Source of the DNA: Icerya purchasi
Taxonomy: Eukaryota; Arthropoda; Insecta; Hemiptera; Monophlebidae
Assembly (NCBI GenBank): GCA_039619475.1
Contig: CM077116.1
Span: 463,201,576 to 463,265,575 of the forward strand
Reading direction: 5' to 3'
Length of the DNA stretch: 64,000 bases
Shown: positions 57,245-64,000 of the stretch, piece after piece
Layout of the letters: the number at the start of each line of letters is the position of its first letter
Numbering within the stretch: position 1 is the first letter of the stretch
Translations under genes and position numbers: made by a program
The notes under the pieces: model-generated
The model's input: the letters and a program-made list of their open reading frames with translations, nothing else
Told to the model about the DNA's origin: nothing
The model's database searches: none

Positions 57245-57990
57245 CAGCGCATGAAACCTCATGTTTGACTGAACTTGTTTTACATAATTTATAGTCGGTT
57301 TGTTTTTTTTTATATATTTTGTTTACGGTTTTTGCTTTTTCCGCGCTATTTTAAATATGTCCCTTACTAACATATTACCTTTCCGGTATTTCATTTTTCG
57401 CGCTATTTCCCATATCATAGTTAAGTTACTTCGCTTTGTTTACATCATGTTCATTTTTGGTCGTAATTTTAGTTCGTTCATTTTCGCTGTTATTCGTTAG
57501 TTCATACACCTCTTCATACCTTTTTTATTTTAGTTAGAAAAATCGTTTATTTTCATACATCCATGTAGTATACTATGTAAATACTTAATATAAAAAATTA
57601 ACCATAATTTACATCACCAAAATAAATAAATAATCAACTTAATATTTATGAGTAAATTGGTAATATTTTAAGGCCAATAAATTTGAAAAAACATTTCAAA
57701 AATTTTGAAATATTTTAAGAACAGCAAATTTGGATTATTTTCAATAAAATTATTATTTATTTAATTTTCAATGAAATATGAACTAAATTGAGACGAACTA
57801 AAATGTAGCGATGACGTGCGTATCACTATGAACTGTAAAGACTGAAAATGAACTGGAGCCCCGTATCTGAAAATTTACCGACTATGGAAATGGTATAGTG
57901 GTTATTTTCTCGTTTTCTTTTTCACCTTTCCTCCTTCTTTGGCCTGTTGCATGTTTTCAACCTTTCCTTGTTCTACTTCTTCTTCAACTA
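57245..57990. other. Probable 3' remainder of the Merlin-type element
   Basis: 57300-57510 and 57780-57870 share wording and order with 53380-53600: CGCG-containing T-rich tracts, TTCGTTCATTTTCGCT, then GACTGAAAATGAACTGGAG against AAGAATGAACTGGAG. They look like the 3' end of the same element, displaced by the satellite repeat. The middle (57520-57780) is AT-rich and unassigned. Confidence 0.45.
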
Positions 57991-58011
57991 CCAACAATCT
58001 AAGAATTCATT

Positions 58012-60480
58012 ATGCCTTGCCAACTTAAAATTCTACAATGGAATTGCTGCAATATTAAGGCCAACAAAAATCCTTTGAACGGCTGCTGGATGAATATGAT
58101 ATTAGTATCGCACTTTTTTCTGAAACATGGTTAACAAGCTCTTCTGACGTCAGTTTTAATGGGTTCCCTCTAATCCGTTCCAACACTACAGCGGTTCAGC
58201 TATTTTAGTAAGGAATGATGTCCAGTTTTTAGCCCATGTATCTCAACCCTTCTCCTAATCTTCATTATCCCAGCTTAGTGCACACCTCTATACCTAACTA
58301 TTCTTCTGGACCCTTTCGTTTCATTTCTGCTCACATTCCTCCAACTTTCGATTTGCGTGATTTCCTTTTCCTAACTTAAATCAATTCCCTTTCCCCTGCT
58401 TTCCTCATAGATGGTGATTAGAACGCTCACTCTCCTCTTTAGGGTTGTTCCAATTACAATGGAAATGGCACAATCTTAGAGAATTCATCTTTCAGAATGA
58501 TTTATTCCTTCTCAATGATGGTTCTCCTATGTGCGTAAGAAATCACTCCTCTCTCAGCTCTATTGATTTGTTCCTTGCCTCTCCTAATCTTGGCCTCAGT
58601 TGTTCAAGATGTACTTTAGACAGTAGCTTCGGAAGTAACCATGTTCCTATTATTATTTCAGCGAATGAAGTATTTTCCTCGCCTTCCCTTACTCCTTCTA
58701 ATACTCCGAATTCGGTTCTTTCTAAAGTTGATTGGCCTCTATTCCGTTCCCCCATTATTCCTCACTTTCTTCTATCCCTGCTATCTTGAATTATTTTCCG
58801 CAAATGAATTCTTTATTGATTATATCTAATTTAGCTTAACTTGTTCTTCTCCCCCTGTGCGTCGATCATCCTATAAAAAAATGAAATCGTCTTCCGCCTT
58901 GTGATGGAATCTGGGGTGTAAGGCTACTTTTGATCTCAGCCTTGGTCGCGGCTCTTCGGACTGTATTAGCTCATTTCTGGTAGACGTCTACGAGTCATTC
59001 ATTGACAAAAAATTTCGCATTGCTTCCTTTCTTGATATCTCGGAAGCTTTCGACAATGTCCATCGCTTTACTCTTTTTGATCTGATGCTTTTCTTTAATC
59101 TTCCCGGTTCATTTTTCTACCATTGTTATTAATCTTTTCCTCTTTCGAACGGTCATTCTTTCCTCTCTTTTTTATTTTGCCACTAGACTAATCTTTCGTG
59201 GATTACCACAGGATTTCTGCTTTAGCCCAACCTCATTCAATATCTATTATATCAAAATTGCTTCTTTTTCTCTGAATTCCTTTTCCCTCTTCTTTGCAGA
59301 CGATATCCTCATTTACTCCTCTCATCCCAACATCTCGCGGGCTAATTCCCAACTTCAAAACTCCTAAATTTCATTGGAAAATGCTTTACCCAACATCTAT
59401 TTTTTCATCTGCTCTGCTAAGTCTTCCACTGTCGTCTTTATGCTGCCCCCGTTTGTTCCTTCCTTCATCAACCTCGTCTTAAATAATGACCCAATTCCTC
59501 TTACTTTCTCTTTTCGTTATTTGGGTGTTTTCTGGATAGTTTACTTTCCACCCATGACCATATCAACCGTCTATACATGTCCTCCTTCAAAAGGTTCAAC
59601 CTCATTAAATCCCTTTCTCACACTGACTGGAGAGGTGCGCTGGCCGTCTTGTTCAGTTTTCTCTGTATATCTACCACTCACGATAAACTCCCATACTTGT
59701 TCTTCAATTTTTCCTTTTTTTTTTCATCCTATTAACTGCATATATTCTCCTATTCCCCCAAACCTATTCTCCATCATATTGTTAGATCATAATTTCTACA
59801 GAATCTTAACTCTTTTTTCCTTAACCATTTTTCGATCTTCACTGACGGCTTTAAGGGATCCGATGGTATTGGCACAGCTTTTTTCTGTCCTCTAAATTAC
59901 GTCGAGTTTTTTAAACCCCCTCCTTTTGCTTAATTTTTTATGCCGGGTCTTCTGCTATTCTGCGTGCCCTTTTTTTTTATCAGATTCTCACATGTCTCTC
60001 GCAATATTCTTATCCTGTCGGATGCACAAAATGTGCTGCAGGCTATCGCATCCCCTTTCCATTCTCATTCAACCGACTACACCATTCTTCTTATTAGCTC
60101 CTTGATTCATGATATTTTCCTTACTCACTTAATCTAAACGGATTTCTTTTGGATTCCTGGCCATGCCAGAATCGAGGGAAATGTGTTAGTTGACTCATTT
60201 GCTTGAATATCTTCCTCTTCTGGTAGGTTTCTTCTTGTTTTCTCAACTTCCAATTATACCCTTCTGTCTGCAGCTGCTCATTCTAAACTATGGTTTAACT
60301 ACTATGTCTCCTCATTCTCCAACCCGGATTTTTTTTCTTGTCCATTCAACCTTCTCTTCCTCGCTTCTCCTGGTTTTTTGATTTTCCTTCTATGCGCTGC
60401 TTCAACCTTTCTGCGATTTGCAGCCTGCGTTTTGGGCAGTTTTCTTTCTCTCCCATCCTTTTCCTTTTGTTATCTTAACT
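58012..60480 (+). pseudogene. LINE-C family copy, heavily decayed ORF2
   Basis: The ATG at 58012 gives L-K-I-L-Q-W-N-C-C-N-I-K-A-N-K, the LINE-C endonuclease start. Later pieces match LINE-C in order: F-L-L-N-D-G-S-P near 58510, F-G-S-N-H-V-P-I near 58630, motif A region F-L-D-I-S-E-A-F-D-N-V-H near 59030, a Y-L-G-V segment near 59517, L-S-D-A-Q-N-V-L-Q-A-I-A-S-P near 60015 (RNase H) and W-I-P-G-H-A-R-I-E-G-N near 60150. Stops and shifts occur every few tens of codons and part of the palm is lost. ORF1 is absent, so the copy is 5'-truncated. Confidence 0.75.
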
Positions 60481-60984
60481 CTTGATTCTTTTCTGTCGGC
60501 TATATTTGATCGTGTAAGAATCTGCGTGCCATGTTGATAATGGGAAAAGTACAGTGGTGGTTTCCCCTTGCCTTCCACTGGATTTTCTGTTAGGGTTTAC
60601 TCCCTTAGCCGAAAGTACCCGGTTTTAAGGCGCCGGACACTCGCCTACTCGCTTTAGACTGATATGCATCAATCCGACTGGGGCACATGTCACAAGCGAG
60701 TTGCTGATAGTCTGCTAGTTTTAAAATGCAGTAAAGCGCTTAGCGGTATTTACTGGTAGGAACACTTTTGGCAAGTATACCTCCCTCCATTTTCCTTTCA
60801 GCAGTGTATTGTGAGTTCTGATTTAGCTTTTCTAATTAGCACTAAGCCCGCCAAACAGAAAATTACCACCCTGCACGACGTGGACGTACAGAACTTACGA
60901 GGTTGTTGTTTTGTTTCTTCACCAGTGGGACTAGCATTATATGACGATCGAGTGACTACTTACTAGAGAAGGTAACTCTAGTTA
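60481..60984. other. Unassigned, less AT-rich DNA
   Basis: It contains GTGGTTTCCCCTTGCCTTCC near 60556 and AAGGCGCCGGACACTCGCC near 60628, wording often seen in repeated DNA of insects, but no element could be named. No convincing tRNA-like fold or A/B box pair was made out. Confidence 0.35.
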
Positions 60985-61807
60985 CAACAACCTGTACCCA
61001 AGGTGAATGGAGTCACAATTAATAATATTCGATACGCAGATGACTGTCTCATTATAGCTGATAGTCAGGAGGAACTGCAAAAAATAATGAACAAACTGAT
61101 AGACTATAGCAAAGCTTATGGGCTCACCATCAACAGCTCTAAAACAAAAGTAATAGCGTTCTACCAAGAAGCCTGTGTAATGCGTAATAGAAGCAGATGG
61201 GACAAAACTAGAACAGGTCAAATCAATTAGATACCTGGGTACCTTTCTCCATGACAGCTGTAGCTGTAAGAAAGAAATCCGATCGCGAATAGAGCAATCG
61301 AGAGCAGTGGTCATAAAAATGAAGAACCTGCTTAGCAGAAGGGAATTAAATCTTAGATTACGAATTAGAATTCTGCGTTGCTACGTTTTCTCCGTCTTAC
61401 TGTATGGCAACGAGAGTTGGACGTTAGATGCTTTATCCGAAAGAAATATACAGGCCTTTGAATTATATTCGTATAGGCGTATGCTGAAAATTCCGTGGAT
61501 CTTAAAAGTTACTAATAAAGAAGTCCTCAAAAGAATCAATAAACGCCCGGAATTATTAAATTTGATTAAGGAAAGTAAACTACGTTATCTAGGCCACATC
61601 ATGAGAGGCCAAAAATATGAGATTTTACGTCTCATTATGGAAGGAAAACTTTTGGGTAAAAGATCAAAAGGACGCCCACAAAATTCGTGGACAAATGATT
61701 TTCATCGTTGGTTCCGCTGTTCACCCATTGAAATGTTCAGATCTGCCATGTCTAGAAAAGACATTGCCGTGTTGATCGCCAACCTTCGTAACGAAGACGG
61801 CGGATGA
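60985..61807 (+). pseudogene. RTE-like LINE, 5'-truncated reverse transcriptase
   Basis: The reading enters at V-N-G-V-T-I-N-N-I-R-Y-A-D-D-C-L-I-I-A (motif C), then I-N-S-S-K-T-K-V. After a frameshift near 61190 it continues S-I-R-Y-L-G-T-F-L, R-I-R-I-L-R-C-Y-V-F-S-V-L-L-Y-G, W-T-L, F-E-L-Y-S-Y-R-R-M-L-K-I-P-W, Y-L-G-H-I-M-R-G, G-K-R-S-K-G-R-P and an end at N-L-R-N-E-D-G-G with a stop at 61807. Those are the palm, thumb and C-terminal blocks of RTE-type elements. There is no RNase H. It is preserved well except for the single frameshift. An A-run at about 61888-61903 may be its tail. Confidence 0.75.
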
Positions 61808-61903
61808 AGAAGAAGAGGAAGAATCTGATTCTCTCTTGTCCCTCTGTTCAATTGTTCTTGAGCCAATTTCCATGTTGACAAACCCATAAAAAAAAAAAAA
61901 AAA

Positions 61904-62689
61904 TCCCTTACTTCCCTACCTTCTTCTTACTTCTCTGCCTCTTTCTAAATTTTCTACTTTCCATAAACACTGTAATTCAATATCTTGCTTTAAATCTGCT
62001 CCCCAATTTCCTTCTTTTTCATCTAATTGTATTTTTTAATATTTAGGTTAAAATTATTTTCTTCCATTTCTGTATTAACACTTTATTGAACAATATAAAA
62101 TCTTTATTAAACAGAAATTATTTTTAAATTAAAAATAATTTCTGTTTAATAAAGATTTTATGTTGTTCAATAATTGTATTTTATCTTCCTCTAACGGATA
62201 GGTTTCCAGCAAATCTTCTCTACTTCCGCGTAATTCTATTTTAAAGAATAGTATTCTCTTAAATCCTATTGGTGCTAATTCTACCTCTTTCATTCCTCAC
62301 AATTCTTCTTCTACAATTTTTCTTCATTTAACCAAAAATATTTTTACCGGCATCATTTCCATAACTATGAAGCTGTTTCGAAATGCGTAGGAACACATAA
62401 TAATTAAATATTATTTTACAAAAAATCTATTTTATGGGAATCTTATTCATTCGCCAATTACTCTTTTTTAGTAACACTGTTCGTCTCGTTTCCACGTTGT
62501 CCTTTTCATTTTAATGATTACTTTCTTCTTTGTGATGCCAATTATGTTTTCTTTGGATGCTTCCAACTTTCTTGGTTAATTCTCAATTTTCAGATTTCAA
62601 TATTTTTACTCCATATTCATTCTTTCGTTCCTTTCCTAATATTTCTTTCAACCTTCCTTTTGATACCAATCTAACATTGTTTACATTTC
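61904..62689. other. Pyrimidine-rich DNA with a hairpin
   Basis: The strand bias recalls LINE-C sense sequence, so it may be the upstream part of the LINE-C copy at 62.69 kb, but no block could be matched. It contains the palindrome listed separately. Confidence 0.35.
62085..62171. repeat. 87-nt palindrome
   Basis: Two ~43-nt arms around a 1-nt centre (ATTGAACAA...AAATTATTTTTAA and its complement) differ at one position (62094). It is AT-rich with no coding content. It is a small foldback or MITE-like sequence, possibly mobile. No clear flanking duplication was found. Confidence 0.8.
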
Positions 62690-63365
62690 TATTCATTCTT
62701 CTCTGATTCATCCTATTAACATTTTTCTATCTATGCTCCCCCTGACTATGATTTTCGTTAGTTTTCTTTTTCTTCATTTTTCAAATTTGTCCCCTCAGCC
62801 ATTTATGCGGCGATTGGAATGCCCATTCGCCTTTATGAGGTTGTACATTCTATAATAATAACGGTTCCATCCTTCAAAATTATATATTTTCTGATAACTT
62901 AGTTGTTCTTAATGATTCCTGGTCCAACTATTTTAAAAACTCATTTATACCTAGTTCCTTCGATTTTACCTTTTCTTTTCCCACTATTGATCTTAATTAT
63001 AATTAGAAGTTCCTTACAGGTTCTTATAGTAGTAACTATATTTTTATTCTTTTGACTATCTTTTAATTTTTTTCGCTGACTTATTTTAGCCTTCTCCTTT
63101 TTCCCGAAGAAATCTCCTAAATAAAACTAATTGGTCCCTGTTCTAGTCTTGTATTGATTCGCTACTACTTAGTACGCATTCTGACTCAAATACTGTAATT
63201 CTATATAATTCCTTTTTAATTTCCATTACGTCTACTTTTTTTTTTTTTTTTTTGTTGTCGTTTATCCGTCACCTTTTATCATTTTATCATCGCGGCAATG
63301 ACTTATCTCTCTAGTGGAATAAGAAATGCAACGCTACATTTGATCGTAGTGGTGCCATCTTTTTT
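62690..63365 (+). pseudogene. LINE-C family copy, endonuclease remnant
   Basis: Near 62812 the reading gives G-D-W-N-A-H-S-P-L-W-G-C, exactly the LINE-C endonuclease block, then N-G-S-I-L-Q-N-Y and V-V-L-N-D-S-W. Near 63317 W-N-K-K-C-N-A-T-F-D matches the LINE-C linker W-N-E-E-C-K-A-A-F. The sequence between is full of stops and includes a long T-run at about 63237-63253. It is the fourth copy of the family in this window and the most decayed. Confidence 0.6.
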
Positions 63366-63479
63366 TTTTGTTTTTTGTTTTTATGGCTCGGCTTTAGTTA
63401 ACTATCAAGCCATTTAGCCACCAATCATTTAATATAAGAATACTGCCAACTAATGAAAGATACATAATATTTAATTAGG

Positions 63480-63830
63480 AAAAAGGTTATAAACAGACAA
63501 CCATGGCCGTAAATGTTCAAAATCACCCACGGAGCCTGAATAAAATCTTTAGGAAGGAGAAATTGGCCAGGCTGAGTCCAAGGTACATTACCTGAACTTG
63601 CCTAACCAGAAAATTAATAAAATAGGAATTATAATCATCATACACAATAATTGTAACAATCAATCATGGCCACAAATGCTTCAGCATAGTCCACGACGTC
63701 TGCACAAAATCATAACAAAGGAAAAACTGCCCAAGTCGAGTTCAAGAAGCGTTGGGTTTCCTGAACATGACAGGGCATCAAGAATTAGGATAATGGATCA
63801 CGTATCATCAAGAGTTGCATAGAATAATTA
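63480..63830. repeat. Two diverged ~163-bp tandem units
   Basis: CATGGCCGTAAATGTTCA at 63502 recurs as CATGGCCACAAATGCTTCA at 63665. Both are followed by AAAATC, AAGGA and a TTCAAGAAG- or TCCAAGG-type block, then by ACCTGAAC or CCTGAACATG. The 74-codon open frame at 63598-63822 falls across the second unit and is not taken as a gene. Confidence 0.6.
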
Positions 63831-64000
63831 GATAATAAAATAAATAAATGTATGTTGTTAAATTTGGATGTCGTTTAATAAAATAAATTTAAACAAAATA
63901 TACAGAACCTGGTTGTTCTGGCACAGAAGATTATAAATGGTATACGGAGGAAAGAACCCAAGAGACATTAATTGTTCACAAAACGGTCTACGGTAATGTT

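Noticed and set aside
60540..60830. A tRNA-derived SINE
   Set aside because: The region is less AT-rich and has repeat-like wording, but no convincing A box and B box pair or tRNA fold was made out.

Overview
This window looks like intergenic, repeat-dominated DNA from an animal, most probably an arthropod and perhaps a hemipteran insect. It is AT-rich, has long A/T homopolymer runs, and holds no recognisable host gene, rRNA, tRNA, operon or CRISPR array. The readable coding sequence belongs to transposable elements: non-LTR retrotransposons (LINEs), hAT transposons, an IS1595/Merlin-type transposon, a Gypsy-like pol remnant, a possible Penelope-like foldback and a possible Helitron. The insect assignment is inference from the kinds of element seen; no host gene supports it.

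Layout. 1.65-1.80 kb holds the BED finger of a hAT transposase. 2.45-9.05 kb is a 6.6-kb hAT element (hAT1) with a perfect 8-bp target-site duplication. It carries a truncated LINE (LINE-E), a 31-bp minisatellite and unexplained duplicated coding-like DNA. 9.6-9.96 kb is a second hAT transposase fragment. 9.98-18.6 kb is LINE-A (minus strand), split by the nearly full-length LINE-B (plus strand, 10.87-16.0 kb) with a 9-bp duplication. A LINE-C 3' fragment abuts LINE-A at 18.6 kb. 19.39-19.65 kb is an almost perfect palindrome with 12-bp flanking duplications. 19.8-21.85 kb is a broken hAT transposase of the ZBED5/GTF2IRD2-like type. 22.1-22.75 kb is an RTE-like LINE piece.

24.2-31.0 kb has Helitron-like ends that enclose LINE-C (minus strand, 25.45-30.7 kb), the most complete copy of a family present four times in the window. 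31.7-33.9 kb holds LINE-D (minus) and LINE-F (plus). 34.0-35.2 kb is a ZMYM1-like hAT fragment with one terminus. 36.7-39.5 kb holds short repeats and a broken zinc-finger gene. 39.5-52.7 kb is mostly very AT-rich DNA with two copies of a Gypsy-like integrase tail.

The most intact gene is at 53.85-54.88 kb: an IS1595/Merlin-type transposase whose zinc ribbon and D-D-E catalytic residues are preserved once a 109-bp intron is removed. A decayed sister first exon lies just upstream. The gene sits between two inverted copies of a repeat (44.6-45.4 and 55.0-57.2 kb) whose interior is a ~286-bp tandem satellite and whose ends share AGGATTCCGTA. 58.0-63.4 kb holds two more decayed LINE-C copies and an RTE-like 3' end.

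The genes do not form one pathway. What the window records is an order of insertion: old hAT and LINE-A layers were interrupted by LINE-E, LINE-B, LINE-C and foldbacks, with the Merlin-like element apparently the least decayed.
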